Of a stretch of DNA of 64,000 nucleotides, positions 1 to 9,110 are shown in pieces. The notes under the pieces are model-generated. The model searched no databases and had not been told where the DNA came from. It worked only from the letters and a program-made list of their open reading frames with translations. A program made the position numbers and the translations under genes. This stretch comes from Amorphophallus konjac. Its lineage: Eukaryota; Streptophyta; Magnoliopsida; Alismatales; Araceae. The DNA is taken from positions 76,633,247 to 76,697,246 of the forward strand of contig CM040128.1 of assembly GCA_022559845.1 (NCBI GenBank), written 5' to 3'. Numbering within the stretch: position 1 is the first letter of the stretch; every line of letters begins with the position of its first letter.

Positions 1-173
1 GCCGAAGGGGAGCCAAACTGAGGGAGCGTGGGTGGCGCAACCTCAGCGATGGAGGAAGGGGGAACAAAGACGAACCCCTCCCCATTCAGGGAGGAGGCGA
101 CCCCGGAGACGTCCTCGAGGAGCCCCTGAGGAAGAGAATCCTCGCGGGCGGGGATGGACCCGAAAGAAGACAT
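1..173 (-). pseudogene. Tat-like Ty3/gypsy gag, N-terminal fragment (runs off the window)
   Basis: Reading leftward from an ATG at 171-173, the frame stays open to the window edge (about 57 codons). It begins MSSFGSIPAREDSLPQGLLE, which lines up with the start of the plus-strand gag at 36860 (MSSYEHSFSNEETLPQGLFE); both have the core (S/T)LPQGL(L/F)ED. I chose this ATG because it coincides with the start of that homologue. In this family gag forms the virus-like particle in the cytoplasm. The leader, primer-binding region and 5' LTR of the same element lie immediately upstream at 174-2525, so orientation and identity agree. The rest of the element is outside the window, and I cannot tell whether it is intact. 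Confidence 0.6.
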
Positions 174-1208
174 GCTGGATGATGATGAGTTGAATAAAGG
201 GTTGCAATAGAGGGAGAGTAGAGAACCGTCCCTAGGAGATGATCCCGAGGGAGGGGAACAATGCTGCATGCAATGGGATGCACAAGCTAGAGAGACTTAA
301 GACCAAAGTACACAAGTAGAAGCAAAACAATCACACAATGAAAGGTGGAGACGAGAAGGGAGTCAACCAAGTATGCACACACTTTGAATGATACCGCAAG
401 TTTTCAGAATTCTTTTCTCTTAGGCTTAGTGTTTTGATTAAAATGTAGAGTTCGCTCGGACACTTGGGAGCCTAATAACGGTATGATGGGGGAACTGGCT
501 GACTCTAAGGGGGATCACTCTCCACGTATGCGGAACCTAGACACGGTGTGGCGATGGTACAACCGGCCCGGCGTCCGTGTGGGAATCCACGGCTCACGGG
601 GGCTTACGGAGGTCCTCGGCAAGATTCCCTAGTCGGCTCCAAGGAATATGGAGACGAGAGGAAATCCTACTTCGGTAGGAAATGCAACTACAGTATGAAG
701 TGAATGATCCTAGGTGCACCGGAGTGCATGCAAAGCCTAACCTAGAAATCTAGCAATCACATATGAAATCAAATGATAAAATCATGAAGCAATCAATAAT
801 ATGATAGAAATAACAAGTGGACAGCAGGGGGACCAATGCTGGGAACAACAATTAGGGATAACAAGTGCCAGCCGCAGACTCTGCGCCAAAATAACGGTCT
901 ACTGGAGACCGCGGAAATGACTATAACGGCTCTGGAAGAGCCGCTAAAGTACAGAGCTGCAGAACGGGAATGGCGGCCTGATGATGACCGCTACACAAGT
1001 ATGACGGCACTATGAAGGCCGTTAAATGAGCAGAGCACGGCAGTGATAATTGCGGGAATACCAGATAACGACGGCTGGAAGAGAACCGTTGTACACAGAA
1101 TGACGGCTGATACAGAACCGCTGAACTTCACAGAGACAGAGATTGGTCAGCAAACCAGAAGCACGACGGGCATCAGACGTCCCACCGTGATCGCCAAAAA
1201 AGGAGAGG
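174..1208 (-). other. Leader (5' UTR) of the minus-strand Tat-like element
   Basis: No convincing long reading frame. The stretch near 540-680, read on the minus strand, matches the plus-strand leader near 36430-36560 (shared landmarks: GAGCCGTG, CACACGGACGCCG, GTTGTACC, GTCTAGG), so both belong to related elements. The part from about 880 to 1125 carries short inverted pairs of the type ACGG...CCGT, for example a 7-bp perfect stem with a 3-nt loop around 928-945. The primer-binding region lies at its right end. Confidence 0.6.
1179..1196 (-). promoter_or_regulatory. Probable primer-binding site of the minus-strand Tat-like element
   Basis: On the minus strand the sequence begins TGGCGATCACGGTGGGAC, 12 nt downstream of the LTR end at 1209. 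It starts with TGG as expected for pairing with a tRNA CCA end, and a close relative sits at 36020-36037 next to another LTR end. The priming tRNA is not identified, and the 12-nt spacing is longer than the usual 1-3 nt, so the call is tentative. Confidence 0.4.
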
Positions 1209-1740
1209 TGTTGATATGTTATTCCTCCTCGAGTTAAATAATATTGAAGAGATAAAAAACAGGAGGAAAGATGAAGCTGTTGACCGTGATCGCCACCCGG
1301 TGAAAGCGCCGGGACTCGGAAGCTACGGGAGAATGCGGGTCCGTTCCTCCACTCCTCCTGGCCGGCCAGAAGGTGCGGGCCTCGTGCTTTTGGTTGCTGA
1401 CCTGAAAGCAAACGGTGAAACACACAGATAAACGGAGATTAGCTAAATGATAGTGTAGTAGGTGTACTAATTGAAATAAAACAAAGGAAGAACATGGCCC
1501 GGCGATACCTGGAGGTTTTGAAACCCCGTTTAGGGCGCCGGAAACAGTAGGAAAGATAATAAATGCCAACGAAATGATGTATGTGATGTGTGATGCAGTG
1601 GAGAAAAGACGTGTGTGTGGTGAGCAAACAGAGAAGGACCATGAAGCGTGAAGTTCCCTGCACCGGGGGCCTGCGAGGGATGTAGAAGGCCCCCACTCCC
1701 TGACGAACGGGCGGATGCTGTATGAGATTTGGCGATGGAA

Positions 1741-1858
1741 TTCGACAGCACTTCGTGATGGTCCCCCCCTTTCCTCTGGAGTTCGACAGCACTTCGTGAT
1801 GGTCCCCCCCTTTCCTCTGGAGTTCGACAGCACTTCGTGATGGTCCCCCCCTTTTTTC
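1741..1858. repeat. 41-bp tandem repeat, three copies, inside the LTR
   Basis: The unit begins TTCGACAGCACTTCGTGATG and recurs at 1741, 1782 and 1823. It is almost identical between copies, and the last copy is shortened and runs into a T tract. Each unit contains a C7 run. The near identity points to recent duplication or continuing homogenisation within the LTR. Confidence 0.9.
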
Positions 1859-1875
1859 TGTCAGAACCCGTGAGC

Positions 1876-1885
1876 TATATATATA
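1876..1885 (-). promoter_or_regulatory. TATA-like box in the Tat-like LTR
   Basis: TATATATATA within CTATATATATAG, about 640 bp from the LTR's upstream end in element orientation. This is a plausible core promoter for the minus-strand element. Position and composition are the only evidence. Confidence 0.45.
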
Positions 1886-1923
1886 GAGCCCAGGGCTTCG
1901 AGCTTAATCAGGGGTTAAGGGGA

Positions 1924-2380
1924 ATGACGGTCGGTCAAAGGCCGGTAAATGAGAGCATCGTGTCAATATTGCCAACGACATTCTCCTCTTAATCCGCCTG
2001 GAATCACGGGGGTCTAATCTGGGTGGCCTTAACAATGACGGTCTTACGAAGGCCGCCAAACATGTATGACGGTCTGTGAGGGGCCGTTCAATATACATGA
2101 CGGTCCTGGAAAAACCGTTATACGTAAAGAGGAGTCAACGCCCAGACAAACAACTTTTCGTGAAGCACGTGGCTATGACCGACTGTCGGGCCTCTGAACC
2201 CTTTTCTTGTCGGCAAACAATGACGGCCCAGGGACGACCGCTATATTGACTATAACGGTTGGAATTGAGCCGCTATACAAAGCGTATCACGAGATACAAA
2301 TAACCCGGGGCAGCGGAACACAACGGCCCAGTGGGGACCGTTCTATTGAGAAAAACGGTTTATAACAGACCGTTAAATCC
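1924..2380. repeat. Array of short ACGG...CCGT hairpin motifs
   Basis: Units of roughly 20 nt recur every 30-60 bp: ACGGTC or ACGGCC, a 4-9 nt loop, then GGCCGTT, GACCGTT or ACCGCTA. Clear examples are near 2035, 2074, 2099, 2221, 2322 and 2355. The arms pair imperfectly and differ between units. Similar units lie in the leader (880-1125), in an unrelated chromovirus LTR (14105-14290, 21555-21725) and in the fragments at 33170-33330 and 34225-34290. Confidence 0.75.
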
Positions 2381-2525
2381 AATGAGAGGGAGGGAGGCCT
2401 TCTTTGCTGGGAAGAGCCCAAAATACTGCCAGAGGAATAATCTTTCATGTGATTGACTGTTCGGGACATCAATAACTGAGACGCAGGAACTGATTCGATT
2501 CATCGGTAAAAAACGGGTGTCAACA

Positions 2526-2763
2526 GCTGATTCTCTAGCTTCCTTAGCTTGCTCATCCAAATGTAATTCCTTTTTTTCTTCTGATGAGCTCCCTACAGAT
2601 ATAATGGGAATTGCTCGTTTGGACAAACTGGGTATGCCCAGTATTCGTATGATGTAATTGTAATCTTTGATCTTCTAATAAAATTCACCTCCTAGGTGAT
2701 GAATGATGGAGTATGCACTCTCTCATTCATCACTAGGTAAGGCTTTTTGGAAAAAAAAAATCC
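2526..2763. other. Unassigned flank with a 47-nt hairpin (2691-2737)
   Basis: This lies between the Tat-like LTR and the truncated end of the gag-only element. I recognise no gene. At 2691-2706 and 2723-2737 the sequence forms a stem (CCTAGGTGATGAATGA against TCATTCATCACTAGG, one unpaired base) with a loop of about 16 nt. The right end is an A10 run just before copy A begins. It may be a MITE remnant or the scar of the truncation. Confidence 0.4.
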
Positions 2764-4192
2764 AAGTTTCTCAACCAAGGTTACCAAAACCTTAAATTTT
2801 CAGATTCTAGGAGATTGCACGGGACACAACATGTGAGAATTGGTGGAGACCTATTAAGGTCTGAAAACAGTCTTTTTCAGGAAATTCAATTTTTAAACTC
2901 TTGAATTCATTAAACTCAAACCAACAGTTTTATTTATGGGTCATCATATGGTCTTATAAAAGAAGATTCCTCAATATAATTTGCTCAAATTAATGAATTT
3001 GTGAATAGATTGAAATTATTCTAAACACAATGTGGTTCAATGTATTTCAGCAATATTCAACAAGGAACACTATTTTTCAAGAATACTCAAGCAGACTAGT
3101 TTCAAGCTTTAGCAAGAGTGACATGGATGTCAGTTTTTACGAATGTCTGATACCAATAGGAAGAGACTCCTCTTGAGAAAATGTAAGCTAAAGACCTTAG
3201 AGAGACTCCCCCTCAGAGGATGCTGGATTTTTGAAGCAGATTTTCAGAGTTAAGGTTTAAGAGGAAATGTGATCAAGGATTTTTCAAAGAAGCTAACTTT
3301 TTCAGAGAATGCAAGGAAGCCGACTTGTATAGTCTACAGGCCAGCTTCAGAGTTTCCAGAATCATTTTTCAATTTAGACTAACCCTAAATGGATGCATGA
3401 AATATTGAGTTTTCTATCATCAATGATATGCATTCAAATGATGCAAGGTTGGTATTGACTCCCCCTGACTAAATGCAAATTATGCATGAGAGAAGTGCTA
3501 ATCAAAGCATGAGACACTTGCTCCCTCTAACTAAATGCTCAGAAATACCAACTTTAACATGAAGATCATGCAGGGAGTAATTGAATTATGCTCATGAATA
3601 TCTAAAGTGCCCTGTATGCAATCTTGACCCATGGTACCGGGCGGAGGTATTTCCTCGTGCATGGTGAAGGCTTCCAGACAGGCCTAACCTGTCCTTTTTC
3701 ATGTCACCATTTCATAAACCCTAAGATCAAGCATGAATGAGCATAACAATACATGAAGACACATGCAACTTACATATGCAGACATAAGAACTCATGCAAC
3801 TCAATTTATTTCAACTCCCCCTTAAGTATTCAACCTAAGACTTCCAATGTTAACACAAACATTCCCTTGGTACTTGGTGGAGTTAGAACACTCTTCGCAT
3901 TGTGACAACTTCCAGACAGACCTGATATGTCTTTTAGAATACCACAATTTGATATACCATAGGGTTTTTCGTGCAACCATCAAAAGTTAAGACATTTAAA
4001 CACGATGAAATGCATGAAATCCTATTGAACAGATAAAGCAAGATATGCATATTTTAAGAGGAGAGTTCTAAAAAACATCAACTAAAATAGTAAAAAAAAT
4101 AGAAATGGGGTTTTCCCAACTCGGGTGCCTTGCCTCTTTATTAAACCCCTTTTATTTTCCTTGCTCCAAGGCACACCTACAAAGACAAACTC
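2764..4192 (-). other. Non-coding 3' internal region of copy A
   Basis: About 1.4 kb with no supported reading frame, closely matching 10284-11711 in copy B. Both copies keep the same landmarks, for example CCATGGYACCGGGCGGAGGT near 3630 and 11150. An autonomous copia element would have pol here; I see no trace of it. Confidence 0.6.
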
Positions 4193-6435
4193 TCATTTTC
4201 TATTCAAAGGTACCCAAGATCTTTTGGGTCCTGAAAGGTTAGCTGCACCTCTCACTGGTGCTGTCCATGATTTCAAAGCATTAAAATCATCAAGCTTCAT
4301 AGCAAAACAATCATTCATAGTATGTCCTGATTTCCCACAATAATGACAATGAATAAAAGCATTCAAATTTTTCTTCAGAGAAAATGCTTGACATTTCTAT
4401 GGGAAGGCAAAAGTTTTCCCATTTCTATCATGGAAATTGAGATTTCCTCTCAAGTACCAACAATCCTTGATTGTATGGCCAATCCTTCTACAGTTATGAC
4501 AGTAAGGCCTTCTATTTAAGAACAATTTGGGCCTACTTGGGACAATGAGTTTTCTGCATGCCTTAAATTCATCATTTTTAAAGCAAAACAATCATGCATT
4601 TTATGACGAGACCTGCCACAATAAAAACACTAGATTAGCCTTCTCTGGACAACATGATTTTCAACATGACTTTTTCTAGTATGCACATGGGAATTTTGAA
4701 ATGAACTTCTTCTATTTGAAAACTTTCTTGAATTTTTGAAGCCATTTGTTCTTTTGCATGCATTCAGATCATCAGATTTCATGATACGACAGTCATGCAT
4801 CATATGACCAATTTTTCCACAGTACTGACTTGAAGTTCTATGTTTGGGTGCATGTGTATGTGCATTAGAATTATGTACAACATGCAAAGTGGTAGCAGGG
4901 GTGTTTTTGGGCTTTTTTTGCAAATCATTAACCTTTTTCTATTTTTCAGTTTGTTTCACAATTTTCTGACTTGCAGCTTGTTTAGAATTCTTCTGAGCTG
5001 TGAACTGAAAGATTGGTAGATTTGAGGTGCTGGTTGGCCCAGAACAACACACGAATGTTGTGTAAATTTTATTTTCAAAACTCTTCTTATTTACAGGGTT
5101 GTAACCCAGTCCCTCTCTTGGAAAATTCACCTTACTTCTAAGGAGTCTATCTAAGTTATCCTTTCCTCCAACAAACTTAGACAAAGAGTCATTAAGATCA
5201 TTATTCTCACATTGGAGGGATGAGATACTAAGTTCATAACGAGCCATTTCTTCCTCGCACTCAGCAACTCTAATTTTCAAAGCTTCATTGACAAATTTGT
5301 AATCATTAATTTCATTTTGCAAATTGTTCAATTTTTCAGACTCATCTAAGCAAACATATTTTCCTTTTTCCAACAGAAGCAGTCTTTCTGACATGGCAAG
5401 ATTTAGCTCTTTCAATTTTCCATTTTGTTCTTCCAAATTTTTAATTTCTTCAACCTATTTTTCATCATTGGGCATTGAACTTAATGTTTCATTCAATTCC
5501 TCTTCTATTTGTTCAAGTTCCAAAGCCCTAGATAACAGGTGTTTATTTTCTTCTTTTAAAGAGTCAATTAGCTTCTTCTGACATTCAAGGTCAGAGTGGA
5601 GACCTTCATTCAATTATTTTACAAATGAACAATCATTGCATGAAGAATTACTAGAACATGCATTTTCAGCTTTCTTTTTGAGTTTTGTATTTTCAGTTTC
5701 AAGTTTTTCGGTGTTTTTCTGAAGTTCCACATTTAACACCTTGACAACTTCAAATTTCTCAGAGATCAGTTTGTTCTCTTCTTCAAGTTTTTTGAGTTTT
5801 TCTTCATCTTCATCAATGAATTTTCTAAGAACTCCATTTTCAGACTTAAATTTATCCAGTTCTAAACTAACAGTGTCAAGATTTTTCAATTATTTTCTAA
5901 GACAATCATTTTCAGTTTTCAGAACTTCAACAACTTCATTTTCAGAACCAGTGTTAACAACATCATGCAATTTCTTTTTCAGGGTTTTATTTTATTTTCT
6001 TAATTTTTCATAAGACTCAATCAAATCAGCATAAGCATCTTCCCAATCTTCTATAGAGAAGTTTTCAAATGCAGGACTTACCTCGTCATCATCTTCTTCA
6101 TGGCTTTGCATACTGTCAACCATGAAACACTTATGTTACTCTTCCTTCTTATAGATGGCCATGCACTTGTCCAATATCTCCTTAGCAGTGCTACATGTAG
6201 AAATAGAAGGAAATATGTTAGTGTCAACTGTAGCTTGCATTAACTTTAGAACTCTAAGATTATCATTATTTTTCTTCCTATGAACATCGGACCATTTGGA
6301 CTTATCTTTAGGTAGTCTATGTGGACCTTGATAGATAAGGTTCCACAGATTCGGATTAATAGAATTGACAAATTCACACAAACTACCTAGCCATGAATTA
6401 AAACTAGAACCATTAAACATGGGTGGATGAGCCAT
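4193..6435 (-). pseudogene. Copia-type gag with long coiled coil and zinc knuckles (copy A)
   Basis: The start MAHPPMFNGSSFNSWLGSL at 6435 resembles copia gag starts; an upstream in-frame ATG at 6471 is the alternative. The first ~110 residues look like the gag/UBN2 domain (LYDFSM, ILDKCMAIYKKEE). Next come several hundred residues of Lys/Glu/Leu-rich coiled coil, then CCHC-type knuckles including CHNCRRIGHTIKDC and a degenerate CGKIGHMMHDC, and a C-terminal GPKRSWVPLNRK that in autonomous copia elements precedes protease. At about 747 codons it is long for a gag, because of the coiled coil. Stops near 6130, 5890, 5610, 5450, 4930 and 4620 break it. Copy B at 11712-24050 is the homologue. Confidence 0.7.
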
Positions 6436-6519
6436 TGAAAAATCATACAGATGAAAAACATGATAGTGCACGAAGATCTTTTCTCTGCAGATCTTAGGAT
6501 CTGATAATGTCAGAGACCT

Positions 6520-6531
6520 GCTCTGATATCA
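6520..6531 (-). promoter_or_regulatory. Primer-binding site of gag-only copy A
   Basis: On the minus strand TGATATCAGAGC differs by one base from the common plant site TGGTATCAGAGC, which pairs with the 3' end of initiator tRNA-Met. It lies 2 nt from the LTR terminus at 6534, and copy B has the same site at 24135-24146. Confidence 0.8.
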
Positions 6532-7572
6532 ATTGCTAGGTGCGTTGTTAGGATCTAGAGGGGGGGGTGAATAGATCCGGCTAGGAATTTATGCCCGATT
6601 TAAGAATTCTAAACCAATTAAAAAGAGAACCACCAGAACTAGGAGATCATAGATAGAAGTGAGATAAACATGAATCGAATGTAGAAGATAGGATTAGCAT
6701 AATAAACTCAACAATGAGCACATCAAGCAACCACCCTGTGAAATAGGTAGAAGATAGGGAGCAATAACACAAGTAAACCACACTTGGACAGTGATTTTTA
6801 GGTGGTTTGGTCTGCTACCCACAGACCTACGTCCACGCCTCACTCAAACTGAGTGAGGCTTCCTTTGCAAACGCAAGAACGTGAGAACACTCGACTACAA
6901 CCGCTGTCGAATAGCTTGAACGAGGGAGACAAATCCCTCACCCTGATCTCGCACCCAGCAAGACCAGACACACTAATACAAGCAGTGATCGGAGGAACAA
7001 ATCCTCCTTTCTATGATACCATAGAGGGATACATGAAACATCACCCAGCTGCTCACAAGCCCAAAGGATTCAATCCTCTCTTTCTCCGAAATCTCAGAGG
7101 GAACCTGAGGAACCAATCCTCTACATTCTGATTTCCCAGAACAAACTGCGCACAGTGATGAACTGTACGCAACCACCTTATGTGCACTGAGCACAACAAG
7201 GCAAGAACCAAAAAGGAAATGAAAAGGAAACAATAAAGAAAAACACAACGGAAAGCAAGGAAAAAATATAGCTCCTAAGAGCATAATGGCTTGGATCTGA
7301 TCCAGAGGCCAAGACATGGTCAGATCTTCAATGTAGACCCAATTGCACTTAAATCTTCATCTCACGAACTGGGCTGCATTTCTGGAACGAGGCTCTATCT
7401 CTCTCTCTCTCCCTTTTTCTCTTCTTCTTCTCACAAGCTCTGTCTCAGATCTTCTTCGAATTACACTTCTCACTCTTCTCTATTTTCTTTTCTCACAGCC
7501 CTTTGGCAACTCCTCACTTGCAGCCCTCGCAACCCTTCTATTGCAGCAACCTTCTTCGGAGGAAGAAGGCTC

Positions 7573-7583
7573 TATTATATAAA
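7573..7583 (-). promoter_or_regulatory. TATA-like box in the gag-only LTR
   Basis: TTTATATAATA on the minus strand, conserved in the second LTR near 25188-25198. It lies between the repeat arrays (U3 side) and the pyrimidine-rich U5 side, where a promoter would be expected. Pattern and conservation are the only evidence. Confidence 0.5.
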
Positions 7584-7759
7584 GCAGAAGCTCATTTTCT
7601 GAAATGATCTTATCCTCTAGAAATTCTATCATTGGTCCACTTGTATCAGAGAATATTCTCTTCTAGAAGGACCTGTAAACGTGCCATCCATCCTAGGATC
7701 ACATGCCAATCATTGAGGATCGAAGGCACATGACTCGCTTGAGTATCTCACCAGCTTTG

Positions 7760-8460
7760 CCATTTGTCTGCTCTGGCATCCTATTTTTCACCCTTAGCGC
7801 ACATTTGTCACTTTTACCGTGTATTTGTCACCCTTAGCCGTATGAGCCGTCGCCTTTATGCTTCTTTGTCTTACTTGAGAGTCGTCGCCTTTGTTGGCCT
7901 TGCGACCTATTTGTCACCCGTATTCATCCATTTGACACTGTTATAGCTCATTTGTTACTGCTACTGGCTATTTGTCACTTCTATTCAACATTTGTCCCCC
8001 GAGCTTATCTGTTGGTTGTTGTGTCTCCTCCAAGAGCTATTTGCCACCTCTATATGTGTATTTTTCACCCTTGAAACTTATTTGTTACCCTTATGCTCCA
8101 TTTGTTGCATGTGTTCCTCATTTGTCAGTTGTTTGATATTTGTGAGATCAACGTGACTGCGTCGACTCCATTTGTAGTTGGAGTCGACTCCACTTCCATC
8201 TATCATGCTTCTTAACCCTGTCTCCCGTGCCAAGCTATTTGTCACCACTATAAAGCTATTTTTCACCCTTATTCCATATTTGTCACCCGTATGCCTCTAT
8301 TTGTGATCGTTATTTGCCTCAGCTAGCGGGTGGCTCCTGGCTGAATTGGCGTCGACTCCATGGACTGCTGGAGTCAACTCTGTCATCTCGAAAGCTTCTT
8401 CTTGGCCATTTTTCACCCTTGTTTCACCATTTGTCTGATGCTTTGCATTGACTCCATAGT
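7760..8460. repeat. Interspersed TTTGTCACCC-type short repeat array
   Basis: A core of (A/T)TTTGTCACC(C/G)(T/G)TA recurs more than fifteen times at irregular 20-60 bp spacing, with unrelated sequence between cores. The corresponding array in the second LTR is at about 25376-26090. Reverse-complemented copies (GGGTGACAAATA) fill 31570-32110 in the related plus-strand LTR. Spacing and core are too irregular for a CRISPR or a satellite. Confidence 0.8.
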
Positions 8461-8922
8461 AGGCTTTGCATTGACTCCATTGAATGCTTTGCATTGAGCT
8501 GGAAAAACATTTTGCTGGGCTTATGCTACACTGGAGTCGACTTTGCTTTCACATGGCGTCGACTCCTCTTCATGGCTTATTGAGTTTGGGCTACTGCTGC
8601 AGATAAACTTGAGCTTCTGAACTGAGCTGGAGAGATCTGCTGGAGATACTGCTGCACTGCTGATGCATGATTACTGCTGAATTGCATTGACAACAAGGTG
8701 GCCTTGGCTCATGCTTCTGCTGCGAAACTACATAACTGTTGACTATTACGGGCTTCAACATTATTTGTCATTTGTTTGCACGATTAGCCATTTTTCACCC
8801 GTGTAGAGCTATTTGTCACCCTTAACAGATATTATTCACCCTCATCTTGACATTTTTTAGTGGTATCTTGCAGTGTTGACTGCTTGGCTGCGTCGACTCC
8901 AGTTCAACATGGAGTCGACTCT
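8158..8922. repeat. Paired GTCGAC palindromes in the gag-only LTR
   Basis: GCGTCGACTCC and GGAGTCGACTCC occur in pairs about 12-35 bp apart, near 8158/8181, 8350/8370 (second one degenerate), 8531/8556 and 8890/8912. Many copies are near-perfect palindromes. The second LTR has matching, partly decayed copies (25785-26525). Confidence 0.75.
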
Positions 8923-9097
8923 GCTTCTTGATTTTCATACTTCTGGTCATTTCTTTGTTCAGAGTCGAGCCTGTCTTCACAAAACTCATGAATGTACATG
9001 TATATTACATCATTAAAAGCATTGACATCATCAACAAACATAAGGACTCATAAATGAGTCATAGTTTGTCATCATCAAAACCACAGGGACACAATAT

Positions 9098-9110
9098 GCT
9101 CCCCCTTTTT
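9098..9110 (-). promoter_or_regulatory. Polypurine tract of copy B
   Basis: On the minus strand AAAAAGGGGGAGC lies 4 nt upstream of the LTR start at 9093. It has the form and position of a plus-strand primer. Its presence to the right of this LTR shows that copy B internal sequence starts here. Confidence 0.75.

Larger units (their letters stand above)
1209..2525 (-). repeat. 5' LTR of the minus-strand Tat-like element (1317 bp)
   Basis: The ends form an inverted repeat (TGTTGATAT at 1209, GTGTCAACA ending at 2525), the TG...CA structure of an LTR. In element orientation it is followed by the primer-binding region, leader and gag start, so it is the 5' LTR. It contains a TATA-like box (1876-1885), three 41-bp tandem repeats (1741-1858) and a run of ACGG...CCGT hairpin motifs (about 1924-2380). 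The partner LTR is outside the window, so the boundaries rest on the terminal motifs only. Confidence 0.6.
2764..9093 (-). mobile_element. Gag-only LTR retrotransposon, copy A (3'-truncated, shares its LTR with copy B)
   Basis: Minus-strand order: LTR 9093-6534, primer-binding site, gag-like pseudogene, then non-coding internal sequence ending abruptly at 2764. Homology to copy B starts at 2764 (equivalent to 10284) after an A-rich tract, so the 3' end and 3' LTR are missing. The same LTR is flanked on the right by the polypurine tract of copy B, giving an internal-LTR-internal-LTR tandem. No protease, RT or integrase is visible, which makes the element non-autonomous and resembles the published TR-GAG class of plant elements. 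The gag type suggests Ty1/copia affinity. Confidence 0.75.
6534..9093 (-). repeat. LTR shared by copies A and B (2560 bp)
   Basis: It starts TGCTAGGTGCG and ends GGGACACA. On the left lies the primer-binding site of copy A, on the right the polypurine tract of copy B, so it is at once the 5' LTR of A and the 3' LTR of B. It aligns along its length with 24149-26694. Contents: a G-rich tract at 6552-6560 (near GTGAATAG), a (CT)n tract near 7397-7430, a TATA-like box at 7573-7583 (TTTATATAATA on the minus strand), an array of TTTGTCACCC-like repeats (about 7760-8460) and paired GTCGAC palindromes (8158-8920). Confidence 0.85.

Noticed and set aside
1234..1833. 199-residue minus-strand frame in the left LTR
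   Set aside because: It consists largely of the translated 41-bp tandem repeat and has no domain; LTR noise.
4125..4343. Plus-strand frame starting MPCLFIKPLLFSL, repeated at 11644
   Set aside because: Antisense shadow of the gag C-terminus; it is conserved only because the underlying gag is duplicated.
5324..6013. Plus-strand Ser/Phe-rich frames
   Set aside because: Reverse reading of the Lys/Glu-rich coiled coil of gag.
6520..6531. tRNA-like sequence (initiator Met end)
   Set aside because: It is only the 12-nt primer-binding complement; no cloverleaf surrounds this or the sites at 20266, 24135 and 41422.
7760..8460. Regularly recurring short repeats that might suggest a CRISPR array
   Set aside because: The core is only about 10 bp, spacing is irregular, and the array lies inside plant retrotransposon LTRs.
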